Source: Balneolaceae bacterium (GTDB lineage Bacteria > Bacteroidota > Rhodothermia > Balneolales > Balneolaceae). Taken from it: a stretch of 9,465 nucleotides of DNA. The first letter of the stretch is position 1. Every line of letters starts with the position of its first letter. A program made the translations under genes and the position numbers. The notes under the pieces are model-generated. The model searched no databases and was not told the DNA's origin. It worked only from the letters and a program-made list of their open reading frames with translations. The stretch spans positions 1 through 9,465 of the forward strand of contig SKGY01000017.1 in NCBI GenBank assembly GCA_007117235.1, read 5' to 3'. Of the stretch, positions 1 through 6,364 are shown one piece after another.

Positions 1-1
1 T

Positions 2-130
2 GTGAAGATGGAACACCCCCCTGTAATTTATGAGCAAGAACTATCTCCGGGCAGAAAAAGATTAGGGTGGATAAGCATGGGGGTTTTTCTGCTGTGCATC
101 AGCCCAACACCAATCTATTTTTTAAACTAA
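2..130 (+). CDS. C-terminal end of a probable site-2 protease family membrane protein (partial, 5' end outside window)
   Basis: An open frame enters from the left edge and stops with TAA at 128-130, giving about 42 residues. The fragment begins near a His-Pro-Pro segment, continues through a basic stretch (GRKRLGW) and ends in a hydrophobic segment (about residues 24-41) with the pattern CISPTPIYF. That basic turn followed by a last membrane helix ending in S/T-P-x-P-I resembles the C-terminus of peptidase M50 (site-2 protease) proteins as I recall them from Bacteroidetes-like genomes. The zinc-binding motifs lie outside the window, so the family call is inference. The stop is only 13 bases before the next start, which suggests co-transcription with the lipoprotein and smpB downstream. 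It could be another polytopic membrane protein. Confidence 0.5.
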   Translation: MKMEHPPVIYEQELSPGRKRLGWISMGVFLLCISPTPIYFLN

Positions 131-143
131 CACTTAATCAGTT

Positions 144-575
144 ATGAGACTTTTTTTCACCATTATTATCATCTTTACATTCATCATTTCATGTGGAAAG
201 ACCGAGCAAAATCCTGATTTTGCCTCGCTGACACTATCAGAGCAAATTGATTACCTCATTGAAAACAATGAATATGAATCTGCACTTGATCTTCTTGAGA
301 GTGAAGATCGGTCAGATCTTGAAATTCGTACTCTGCTTGAAAAAACCCATTTGAATTATGGGCTTTACAGCATGAATACATTTGACCAAACGGAAATGAG
401 AACCCGTATGAACAATGCACTTGTGCAGTTCACAGAAGTTTTAAGATTAAATCCTGAAAATCAATTTGCAAGAGAGCAGGTTCAGCAAATCATGGCTATT
501 TATTCTACTATACCAAATAGAGAGCCTGAACCTGAGGTACTTGAGGGGTTACGGGAAGTTGGATTTAATTACTAG
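144..575 (+). CDS. Small TPR-like lipoprotein
   Basis: This 143-residue protein starts with a lipoprotein signal: Met-Arg, an Ile/Phe-rich hydrophobic core (residues 3-15) and a lipobox ending IISC, with Cys17 as the predicted lipidated residue. It should therefore be membrane-anchored and face the periplasm. The mature part is helical. Residues about 34-70 and 88-118 have the alternating small/large pattern of tetratricopeptide repeats, and the second contains the typical FTEVLRLNPEN signature. It is too short for a full TPR superhelix and probably acts as a scaffold or assembly partner, but no specific function can be assigned. The start follows the upstream stop by 13 bases and smpB begins 33 bases after its stop, so the three genes look like one transcription unit. 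No Shine-Dalgarno is visible; the leader is A/T-rich. Confidence 0.75.
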   Translation: MRLFFTIIIIFTFIISCGKTEQNPDFASLTLSEQIDYLIENNEYESALDLLESEDRSDLEIRTLLEKTHLNYGLYSMNTFDQTEMRTRMNNALVQFTEVLRLNPENQFAREQVQQIMAIYSTIPNREPEPEVLEGLREVGFNY

Positions 576-608
576 GCTTAATACTACATTTAAATTTTAA
601 GATTTATT

Positions 609-1097
609 TTGGCCAAGCAGAAAACAGACAAAAAGAAATCGCCTCCAAAAATAGAGAATCGTAAGGCGCGACACGACTTTCATATTGATGAAACATATGA
701 GGCCGGACTCGCTCTGCGTGGTACTGAGGTAAAGTCTATTCGCGCCGGTAAAGCTAGTATCAATGAGGCTTTTGCCTATCTCAGTAATGGAGAAGTATGG
801 CTGAAAAATATGTATATAAAGCCGTACGAATTTGGCTCTTACAATAACCACGATGAGCGTCGCGACCGTAAGCTATTGTTGAAAAGAAAGGAGATCAAAG
901 AGATCGATAAATATATCAACCAAAAAGGGTTTACTCTTGTGCCTCTCAAACTTTACTTCAAGGGTGGTTATGCAAAACTTTTGATTGGTCTTGGGCGAGG
1001 TAAGAAGAGCTTTGATAAGCGTGACGATATTAAAGAGAAAGATATGAAGAGAGAGATCGACAGAAAAATTAAAGGTAATTATAAGATAAACCTTTAA
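609..1097 (+). CDS. smpB: SsrA-binding protein SmpB
   Basis: SmpB binds tmRNA (SsrA) and delivers it to ribosomes stalled on truncated mRNAs, so the nascent chain is tagged for degradation. The 162-residue protein has the usual family length and nearly all signature blocks: NRKARHDF (17-24), the GLALRGTEVKSIRAGKAS block (33-50), RDRKLLLKRKEI (85-96), GFTLVPLKLYFK (107-118), and GKKSFDKR (131-138) leading into the basic C-terminal tail that occupies the decoding centre. The start is TTG at 609-611. An in-frame TAA at 591-593 leaves no good upstream ATG, and the next internal Met would remove core motifs. The leader is A/T-rich without a Shine-Dalgarno. The tmRNA gene is not in this window. A bidirectional hairpin terminator follows directly. 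Confidence 0.97.
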   Translation: MAKQKTDKKKSPPKIENRKARHDFHIDETYEAGLALRGTEVKSIRAGKASINEAFAYLSNGEVWLKNMYIKPYEFGSYNNHDERRDRKLLLKRKEIKEIDKYINQKGFTLVPLKLYFKGGYAKLLIGLGRGKKSFDKRDDIKEKDMKREIDRKIKGNYKINL

Positions 1098-1105
1098 TGA
1101 AATAA

Positions 1106-1142
1106 AAAAGGCTGCCCATCATCTGATAAGCAACCTTTTATT
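1106..1142. terminator. Bidirectional hairpin terminator between smpB and the convergent DUF4168 gene
   Basis: The arms AAAAGGCTGC (1106-1115) and GCAACCTTTT (1130-1139) pair over 10 positions with one C/A mismatch around a 14-nt loop. A-runs on the left and T-runs on the right give a U-tract for transcripts from either side. It lies between two converging genes, 9 bases after the smpB stop, which fits shared use. Confidence 0.75.
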
Positions 1143-1163
1143 ATACTCTAAAAAGAAGTGGTT

Positions 1164-1661
1164 TTAACCTTCTTCCTCTTCCTCAAGAAGAGCTTCAACT
1201 CTCATTCTGAGTTCGGGATCTTGCTGGGCTCCCATCAAAATACTTTGATAGCGTTCTGTTGTAAGACCATTAGCCTCAATTGCAGCAACCATCTCCTGTT
1301 GTGCTTCACCCTGGATTTCCATCAGTTTAGGCTGAAGAGCTTGCAGCTTAGACATCTCTTCGTCAGATACATCAACTTGATCTGCCATCTGTGGGTTTTG
1401 CATCGCTTGCATTAATAGCTGAAACCTTTCAAAACTGATGTCTTCAGCTTCAACAGCTTCAGCCATTTTGTCTTGGGTTTCCAGTTGAATTGGCTCAAGT
1501 TCAAAAATAGTTTTTACTAAAATATCTATCTCTTCGTCACTCACATCAGCTGAAGTAGGAAGTTCAGGCATTTGTGGTGGTTGCTGTCCTTGCGCAAAGA
1601 GTGTGCCTGTTCCGATTAGTAGTATCAATAAAGCTACACTTGCGCTTTTTAAAAATGTCAT
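1164..1661 (-). CDS. Secreted DUF4168-type protein with two tandem copies of the domain
   Basis: This 165-residue protein has a Sec signal peptide (hydrophobic residues 7-22, probable cleavage after A23 in LFA-Q). The mature part is mostly helical and very rich in Glu, Gln and Met. Two segments align to each other: residues 39-92 and 97-151 both open with DVSDEE, run through a helix ending in xxMxxAxEA/EAN, then [IL][ST]xERF/Y, and close with a QxxPxL/M turn. This pattern matches DUF4168 as I know it from exported proteins of unknown function. The C-terminus is a run of five Glu plus Gly. The gene is transcribed toward smpB and has its own upstream spacer, so it is probably monocistronic. No enzymatic residues are apparent; a periplasmic structural or binding role is a guess. 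Confidence 0.8.
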   Translation of the reverse strand: MTFLKSASVALLILLIGTGTLFAQGQQPPQMPELPTSADVSDEEIDILVKTIFELEPIQLETQDKMAEAVEAEDISFERFQLLMQAMQNPQMADQVDVSDEEMSKLQALQPKLMEIQGEAQQEMVAAIEANGLTTERYQSILMGAQQDPELRMRVEALLEEEEEG

Positions 1662-1712
1662 AATTATCTGTCTTTTTTGTGATTAGTATACAGTTTCAAC
1701 TAGTCTAACTGC

Positions 1713-1740
1713 ATTATATTGCTGATTGTTCCTGTCTTAA
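1713..1740 (-). promoter_or_regulatory. Candidate sigma70-like promoter for the DUF4168 gene
   Basis: On the minus strand a perfect TATAAT (1713-1718) has a TTAAGA (1735-1740, 4/6 match to TTGACA) 16 bases upstream. It would place the transcript start about 45 bases before the start codon at 1661. The -35 is weak and A/T-rich DNA gives such matches by chance. Confidence 0.35.
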
Positions 1741-1765
1741 AATCCCCTTTTTAGGTGCCAATAAC

Positions 1766-1800
1766 AAAAAAAGGCCACCCCGTTTGCACTGAGTAGCCTT
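1766..1800 (-). terminator. Intrinsic terminator of rnpB
   Basis: On the minus strand AAGGCTAC (1793-1800) pairs with GTGGCCTT (1771-1778) through 8 bp including one G-U wobble, followed by a run of T (complement of the A-run at 1766-1772). It begins 7 bases after the 3' P1 arm of the RNase P RNA, which fits termination of that transcript. There is no U-tract in the plus direction. Confidence 0.85.
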
Positions 1801-1805
1801 AAAAA

Positions 1806-2187
1806 ATGTAAAGATTTCCTGTAAGCCGAATTCTGTATCCCGATAAAATCGGAATGGTAATCATTTATCTGGCCCTGTCATCACTGACAGGATCTAAGCG
1901 TTCTACCCGATTGTATAGCGACAAGAAGCGCACAATCTGCGTGAACTTGCACCCCATGAGGTTTACCTTGCACACAGTTGTCACCAACTGTGACGGTGAG
2001 CTCTTACCTCGCCTTTTCACCCTTACCCCGACGAATCGGTGGCGGTATATTCTCTGTGGCACTATCTGTATCTGCTGTTTTTCAACAGCAAACCCTTCCT
2101 GTTAGGAAGCATGGCTCTTGTTGGTGTTCGGACTTTCCTTACATAAGTTTTTACAACTGATGCACGATTACCCGGAAACCTTTACTT
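1806..2187 (-). ncRNA. rnpB: RNase P RNA, bacterial class A
   Basis: This is the catalytic RNA of RNase P, which removes 5' leaders from pre-tRNAs. Read on the minus strand, the universally conserved P4 halves are present: GGAAAGTCCG (2129-2138) near the 5' end and ACAGAATTCGGCTTAC (1821-1836) near the 3' end. The P1 helix closes the molecule: GTAAAGGTTTCC (2174-2185) pairs with GGAAATCTTTAC (1808-1819) over 12 bp with one G-U. Between them are the conserved GGTAAGAGCTCACCG block within 1994-2026, a P9-like CTTCCTAACAGGAAG, a P12-like hairpin CACAGTTG/CAACTGTG with a GTGA tetraloop (1973-1992), and a P19-like hairpin at 1837-1855. Ends are set from the P1 pairing and may be off by a few bases. 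No protein is encoded here; open frames through this stretch are incidental. The gene lies just downstream of the nif3-DUF164 pair on the same strand and has its own terminator. Confidence 0.96.
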
Positions 2188-2230
2188 AAGATAAGAATTC
2201 GGAGAGGTTTAAACTACGAGAGATAATCTG

Positions 2231-2965
2231 TTAAACTTTCAGCTGCTTTTTAGCTTCAGTAAAAAAGCTTGGGTCGATCACTATACGTCCACTATGCTCG
2301 TCGATGATAACCTTGTTTTTTCGTCGAACTTCAACCTGCGTTTGTGGCGGTAGAGCCATACCCAATGCAGCCCCTCTTTCCATACCTACTACTGCAATTC
2401 CATTTGCAAGCCCATCTCTTAGTCGATTGTAGCTTCTTACATACCGATCGTCCAGAGCTTTTTCGAGCTCTTTTCTTTTTTTAAGAAGTTTGTCTTCTTC
2501 TGTTTGAGTGCTTTCAACGACTTTGTCGAGATTTTCTTTCTTTTCTTTGTGATGCTCTTCGGTTTCCTCTAGCTTCTCTTTGTTCTCTTTCAATTCGGCT
2601 TCAAGCTCTTCCAATCGATTTCCAATCTCTTCAATTCGGGCTGTTGAATTTTCGACAAACTGCTTTTGAGACTCAATCTCTTTTGTAAGTGCATCATACT
2701 CTCTGTTATTTCTTACAGAGAGCTGCTGCTCCTCATATTTCTTAGTTTTATCTTTAGATGTTTCGATATCCAGTTCAAGCTTCTTTTTCTCTGCCTTTAA
2801 ACTATCCTCTTCTTCTTCGAGCTGATTAATTTTTGCAGTGAACCGGTTAATATTTGTTTCTATATCGAGCACTTCTTCAGGAAGGTCTCCCCTTAACTGA
2901 CGAATTTCATCAATTCTGCTGTCTATATATTGTAAATTTGCGAGTTGTTGAAGTACCTCTTGCAT
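2231..2965 (-). CDS. CT398/DUF164-type coiled-coil protein with a degenerate, cysteine-free zinc-ribbon region
   Basis: The 244-residue protein has the layout of the family called C4-type zinc ribbon or CT398-like. A short N-terminal helix (LQYIDSRIDEIRQLRG) and a long antiparallel coiled coil (about 30-170, very rich in Glu and Lys, with the conserved turn VRNNREYDAL near 84-93) lead to a C-terminal module. In typical members that module carries two Cys pairs, C-x2-C and CxxCGRIL. Here it reads GMERGAALGMALPPQ then VIIDEHSGRIV (residues 194-230): the flanking PPQ and GRI positions survive but there is no cysteine anywhere in the protein, so it cannot bind zinc in the family manner. It starts 16 bases after the nif3 stop, as a two-gene unit. 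Family members are thought to interact with RNA or secretion partners, but no function is firmly established. The family call is confident; activity is uncertain. Confidence 0.85.
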   Translation of the reverse strand: MQEVLQQLANLQYIDSRIDEIRQLRGDLPEEVLDIETNINRFTAKINQLEEEEDSLKAEKKKLELDIETSKDKTKKYEEQQLSVRNNREYDALTKEIESQKQFVENSTARIEEIGNRLEELEAELKENKEKLEETEEHHKEKKENLDKVVESTQTEEDKLLKKRKELEKALDDRYVRSYNRLRDGLANGIAVVGMERGAALGMALPPQTQVEVRRKNKVIIDEHSGRIVIDPSFFTEAKKQLKV

Positions 2966-2981
2966 AATGGTTTATAGGTAT

Positions 2982-4034
2982 TTATATGTTTTTATTTTCA
3001 AAATTTGTTACATAAATCTCCATCGGATTGGTCACATTTTCTGTGGCTTCAACCGCGAGATGTTCAAATGCTTCAGCAAGTTCTTTACGAATCGCCTCAA
3101 CTACCGGAAATTCACTTTCATAATGTCCTGCATCTACCAGGAGAAAGTCCTTCTTCTCTGTAAAATAGTCGTGATACTTAATGTCTGCCGTGAGAAATGC
3201 ATCAGCGCCGGCCCTAATTGCTGCTTTTTTCAAATATACACCTGCACCTCCACAAACAGCTACTTTCTTTATCCGCTCTGTGCTACCGGAAAATCTTACC
3301 GATGGAACATCTAAGGCTCGACACACAAGGTGCAGAAACTCATCCATGGCTATTCCCTCTTCGGGATAATAACCCACAACACCCATTCCAAAATTATTTG
3401 TTGGGGTACTCAATTCTAACTCCTGAAAACTTCCTTTTTTAAGTAACCCCTCACTATTAAGAGCAGCTTTTAACTGACCTACATTATGTTGATCAATAAT
3501 TGCTTCAAAATATTTTTGCCCCTCTTTTCTCCCGTCCACTTCAAAAAAATGAGCCTCTTCTGCCGAGTAATAGTTTAGCAGTTTCAGTACAGATTGAGAA
3601 TCTTCCACATTTGTGGTAAGCGAAATTTTTCTACTTATAGAATAGCTTCTATCAAGAAACTGGAGATTATCGAGCCCAAGGTTATTTGCCAGTACAAATG
3701 AAACTCCATCAAGTGCTGCGTCTAAATTTGTATGTGCTGATAGAAGCGCAATATTATTTCGAATCATTTTGTAGATGATTCGACCCTGTTCATCAACAGG
3801 ATTAATGGAGGAGATCTGGTTAAAAATAAGTGGGTGGTGTGAAACGATTAACTCACACTTTTTCTTCATTGCTTCATCAACAACGGCCTCTGTAACGTCG
3901 AGACAAACAAGAATTCGGGATACCGGGGCTAAAGGGTCTCCAAGCAGTAAGCCTACGTTGTCAAAATCCATCTTTATACTGGGCGGTGCCCATTGATGCA
4001 TAAAGTCTGTTATATGACGAACCTGGGTATTCAA
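2982..4034 (-). CDS. Nif3-like dinuclear metal-centre protein (YbgI/GTP cyclohydrolase I type 2 homologue)
   Basis: Nif3 proteins form toroidal oligomers with a two-metal site; some are annotated as GTP cyclohydrolase type 2 homologues, but the substrate is unproven. The 350-residue protein has the family order. The N-terminal half carries FDNVGLLLG (24-32), the metal-binding SHHPLIF (H66, H67) and SAHTNLDAA (D105). A middle insert follows at about 128-232. The C-terminal half carries CGGAG (261-265), GADAFLTADIKYHDY and GHYESE (H304, E308), so the predicted ligands are intact. The insert is PII-like in position but lacks the common GAG, GNYxxCSF and HPYEE motifs. The start is TTG at 4032-4034: an in-frame TAG lies three codons upstream, a GGAGG Shine-Dalgarno sits 10 bases before it, and homologues begin at about this distance from WAPP. 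The DUF164 gene follows 16 bases downstream. Confidence 0.92.
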   Translation of the reverse strand: MNTQVRHITDFMHQWAPPSIKMDFDNVGLLLGDPLAPVSRILVCLDVTEAVVDEAMKKKCELIVSHHPLIFNQISSINPVDEQGRIIYKMIRNNIALLSAHTNLDAALDGVSFVLANNLGLDNLQFLDRSYSISRKISLTTNVEDSQSVLKLLNYYSAEEAHFFEVDGRKEGQKYFEAIIDQHNVGQLKAALNSEGLLKKGSFQELELSTPTNNFGMGVVGYYPEEGIAMDEFLHLVCRALDVPSVRFSGSTERIKKVAVCGGAGVYLKKAAIRAGADAFLTADIKYHDYFTEKKDFLLVDAGHYESEFPVVEAIRKELAEAFEHLAVEATENVTNPMEIYVTNFENKNI

Positions 4035-4040
4035 GCTCTG

Positions 4041-4085
4041 CTATCCTCCGGTTTTTGATGTGCTTTTCTTGCTAGGAGGGAATAG
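4041..4085 (-). promoter_or_regulatory. Shine-Dalgarno of nif3 inside a potential leader hairpin
   Basis: On the minus strand GGAGGATAG (4041-4049) contains the only clear ribosome binding site for the TTG start. Upstream in the same leader, CTATTCCCTCC (4075-4085) can pair with it: 9 bp (CTAT plus CCTCC) with a two-base bulge and a 25-base loop. If formed, the hairpin would cover the ribosome binding site. The complementarity is directly visible; any regulatory role is inference, and the leader transcript start is unknown. Confidence 0.4.
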
Positions 4086-4279
4086 TATTCCGCGCTCGCC
4101 CTTGTTATGTAGGATTTTCGCTGGTTTTTCATAATTGCTTTCACAGACAACAAAAATACGATTATTTTTAATCCATTAAAACATAAATTTCTCACTTTAA
4201 AGAGTTATTTCAATTCTTTTAAAGCAGGCTCAACCATCTTATCTTTGAATACAGTCATCCTTAGATATTTAAACCAATT

Positions 4280-4975
4280 ATGAGTACAGAATTAATTGAT
4301 CGTTACAGGCAGGTAAAAAAAAGAGTTCAACAGGCCTGTGAAGAGGCTGGGCGTAGTTCTGATGATATTACTCTGGTTGCCGTCAGTAAAACAAAACCGG
4401 ATGAAGATATTCTTAAACTTCTAAGTGAAGGACAGCTACATTTTGGGGAAAATCGAGCTAAAGCTTTGGAAGACAGAATGATTTCTGTGAATGAGGTGAA
4501 AGCTATCTGGCATTTCATTGGCAATCTTCAGACAAACAAGATCAAATATATGGTTGACAGGGTGAATTGGATTCAATCCATTCACAAAAAAAAAGCTCTT
4601 AAAGAGGTAGAAAAGAGAGCTTCAGATATTAACAGGGTGATTAACGTTCTAATTCAGGTTAATATCAGTAAGGAGGATCAGAAAAGCGGCTGCGAGCCTG
4701 ATCAATTAAAAGGTATGCTTGAATACGCACAGGATCTCAAGTTCACCAAGGTTCAGGGTTTAATGGGAATGGCAACATTTGCAGACGATCCCGAATCAGT
4801 ACGACCTGAGTTTAAACTTCTTAAACAAGTAAGGGATGAGCATATTCATTTAAATGATGGTTCTGTTGATCTGAAGCACCTTTCTATGGGAATGACTAAC
4901 GATCTCGAAGTTGCTATACAGGAAGGGTCTACTATGGTACGGATCGGTACGGCAATTTTCGGTGAGCGCAACTAA
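4280..4975 (+). CDS. yggS: YggS/PLPBP-family pyridoxal-phosphate homeostasis protein
   Basis: YggS (PROSC/PLPBP, YlmE) is a cytoplasmic PLP-binding TIM-barrel protein that buffers vitamin B6 and affects amino-acid and keto-acid metabolism; it has no known catalytic turnover. The 231-residue length is standard. Signature blocks: VAVSKTKP (33-40) with K37 as the predicted Schiff-base lysine, HFGENRAKALEDR, WHFIGNLQTNK, the HSxDR-equivalent WIQSIHKKKAL, GLMGMAT, and the C-terminal phosphate-binding region LSMGMTNDLEVAIQEGSTMVRIGTAIFG, given here only as a pattern within residues 201-228. The ATG has an A/T-rich leader without Shine-Dalgarno. It heads a same-strand run with two small membrane proteins, DivIVA and a purine nucleoside phosphorylase. 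YggS homologues also sit in divIVA clusters in Gram-positive bacteria. Confidence 0.95.
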   Translation: MSTELIDRYRQVKKRVQQACEEAGRSSDDITLVAVSKTKPDEDILKLLSEGQLHFGENRAKALEDRMISVNEVKAIWHFIGNLQTNKIKYMVDRVNWIQSIHKKKALKEVEKRASDINRVINVLIQVNISKEDQKSGCEPDQLKGMLEYAQDLKFTKVQGLMGMATFADDPESVRPEFKLLKQVRDEHIHLNDGSVDLKHLSMGMTNDLEVAIQEGSTMVRIGTAIFGERN

Positions 4976-5057
4976 TAAAAAATTCAATCGTTATTGTCCG
5001 TGCAGAATGTCTCAGATTTACTATTTTAAACTCAACTTCTTAATTAAATAAACAGAT

Positions 5058-5360
5058 ATGTCCGGGCTTATTTGGATACTCGTTCCCCTGGTTTTCATCA
5101 TTGGGGGATATATTATCGATTACCAAAAAAACAAGCTGAAATGGCAATCTAAAAACACTCAGATTGACACTAATCTGGATGAACTTAAAGAACTGATAAC
5201 ATCCCTAACAAGTCGTATTGAAAATTTAGAGGCCATCGCCGCAAATGATCCGTCTGAATTCAGTGAACAGATCGTTGATATCCCGGACGAGAAAGATTTT
5301 AAAGAAGAAAATAAAAAAACCGTTGAAGGATTGGCAAAAACTAGGAGAACAAAATTATGA
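5058..5360 (+). CDS. Small single-pass membrane protein with cytoplasmic coiled coil (PspB-like layout)
   Basis: The 100-residue protein has one N-terminal membrane helix (about 4-20), a basic segment after it (YQKNKLKW, which predicts a cytoplasmic C-terminus), then a short coiled coil (about 38-60) ending in SRIENLEAI, and a charged, probably disordered tail. The layout and the R-I-x-x-L-E motif recall phage-shock protein B, but similarity is too low to claim orthology. Its last codons overlap the next gene by four bases (ATGA), indicating translational coupling, and that next protein has the same layout and the same NLEAI motif, so the two look like diverged paralogues. Position between yggS and a divIVA-like gene suggests a membrane or division role; this is inference. 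Confidence 0.65.
   Translation: MSGLIWILVPLVFIIGGYIIDYQKNKLKWQSKNTQIDTNLDELKELITSLTSRIENLEAIAANDPSEFSEQIVDIPDEKDFKEENKKTVEGLAKTRRTKL
5343..5347 (+). promoter_or_regulatory. Shine-Dalgarno for the second small membrane protein
   Basis: AGGAG lies 9 bases before the ATG at 5357 and inside the end of the preceding gene. It is one of few recognisable Shine-Dalgarno sites in the window and supports this start and the ATGA-coupled arrangement. Confidence 0.6.
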
Positions 5361-5707
5361 GTGAAGGAGAAATTATAACCATTGCGATTGTTTTTGGAAG
5401 TGTTGTTTCTATCGTTTTTTTGGGAATTGTTGGCAGTATTATCAACAACATCATTAAACGAAAATCGAAAGGGAACCTATCAGAAAACAAAGAGTTTTTA
5501 GCAGCATTGAGAGAGTTTAAAGAGAATACTGAGCAACGGCTCTCTAATCTTGAGGCTATTGTTACTGATGAAGTACCTGCAAAAACTACTTCACATAAAA
5601 AAGAAACTTCAGAACAAAAAAGTGCTATTGAAATAGAGATAGATCAACAAGAAAGCAAAGAAGAAACCGGTTCAGGCGGAAAACTAAAAAATATGCTAAA
5701 TCAATAA
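5357..5707 (+). CDS. Small single-pass membrane protein with coiled coil, paralogue of the preceding gene
   Basis: The 116-residue protein has an N-terminal membrane helix (about 6-28), a basic stop-transfer stretch (IKRKSKGN), a coiled coil (about 44-68) ending in EQRLSNLEAI, and a Lys/Glu-rich low-complexity tail. The order and the NLEAI motif repeat what is seen in the gene just upstream, whose stop overlaps this start (ATGA). The tail is longer and more charged than in the partner. The DivIVA-like gene starts 17 bases after the stop. The product is unrecognised beyond this; a membrane anchor or stress-sensing partner of the DivIVA-like protein is a reasonable but untested idea. Confidence 0.65.
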   Translation: MSEGEIITIAIVFGSVVSIVFLGIVGSIINNIIKRKSKGNLSENKEFLAALREFKENTEQRLSNLEAIVTDEVPAKTTSHKKETSEQKSAIEIEIDQQESKEETGSGGKLKNMLNQ

Positions 5708-5724
5708 AGTCCACCCCCAATCCC

Positions 5725-6336
5725 ATGAAACTGACTGCATTAGAAATTAAACAACAGCAATTCGAAAAATCACTGCGCGGTTATGATGTCGCAGAAGTAC
5801 AAGCTTATCTAAGTCTAATTTCCAGCGAATGGGAACACATGGTTGGAAAAATGAGAGAGCTCGAAGCTCAAATAGATAAGATGGATGATAAGCTGCGGCA
5901 CTATGAGAGAGTAGAGGAAGCTCTTCATGAAACATTGCAAACAGCAAAAGACAGTGCCGAGCAGAAAATGTCAGGTGCCAAAAAAGAGGCCAAGAATATA
6001 ATTGAAAAAGCTGAAATGGAAGCCGACTCTACCATCAGGGAGGCCAACCAACAGCGGCAACAAATTCGCCAAAGTATTCTTCGACTTTTAGATCGTCGTG
6101 AGGAAATTATAAGCGGAATTAGATCCTATCTTGATATCGCTTCGGAGTCACTTCAGCAATTCAGCAAAGATGAGGCGTCACTGTTTACGCTTCCAAAAGA
6201 GACTATTCCTGAACCATCAGATATGCATACTGAGCCCAAAAAAAAGAAAGCTGAATCAGATATTGACCCTTTTGATGAAGAACCAACTTCTAAAAAGCCT
6301 CAGAGCTTAGACGATATTTTAGACGAACTGGATTAA
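5725..6336 (+). CDS. DivIVA domain-containing coiled-coil protein
   Basis: DivIVA proteins bind curved (polar or septal) membrane and recruit division, growth or segregation factors. This 203-residue protein starts with the lipid-binding domain: MKLTALEIKQQQFEKSLRGY aligns without gaps to the B. subtilis N-terminus, with the membrane-inserting Phe17 replaced by Leu17 and Arg18-Gly19-Tyr20 kept, followed by DxxEVxxYL. Coiled coil occupies about 30-70 and 75-130. After it comes a proline/lysine-rich linker (158-192) and a short acidic end, LDDILDELD (195-203), that could be a protein-docking peptide. It lacks any membrane segment. It sits in a run with yggS upstream and purine nucleoside phosphorylase 28 bases downstream. 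DivIVA is uncommon in classical Bacteroidetes, which is one reason for favouring a Balneolota/Rhodothermota origin. Confidence 0.88.
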   Translation: MKLTALEIKQQQFEKSLRGYDVAEVQAYLSLISSEWEHMVGKMRELEAQIDKMDDKLRHYERVEEALHETLQTAKDSAEQKMSGAKKEAKNIIEKAEMEADSTIREANQQRQQIRQSILRLLDRREEIISGIRSYLDIASESLQQFSKDEASLFTLPKETIPEPSDMHTEPKKKKAESDIDPFDEEPTSKKPQSLDDILDELD

Positions 6337-6364
6337 TATTTAAACTCCATTTATATAAAATTTT

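Noticed and set aside
597..851. Minus-strand open frame opposite smpB
   Set aside because: It is antisense to a clear SmpB coding sequence, with no start signal and no recognisable protein features.
1854..2160. Open reading frames on both strands across this stretch
   Set aside because: They lie inside the RNase P RNA gene, whose conserved core and P1 helix explain the sequence; the translations resemble no protein family.
2967..3442. Several plus-strand open frames opposite nif3
   Set aside because: They are shadows of the conserved Nif3 frame on the minus strand.
4195..4224. Inverted repeat CTTTAAAGA / TCTTTTAAAG about 60-80 bases before yggS
   Set aside because: It is A/T-only apart from a few bases, has a one-base bulge, and such repeats are expected by chance in this spacer; not enough to call an operator.
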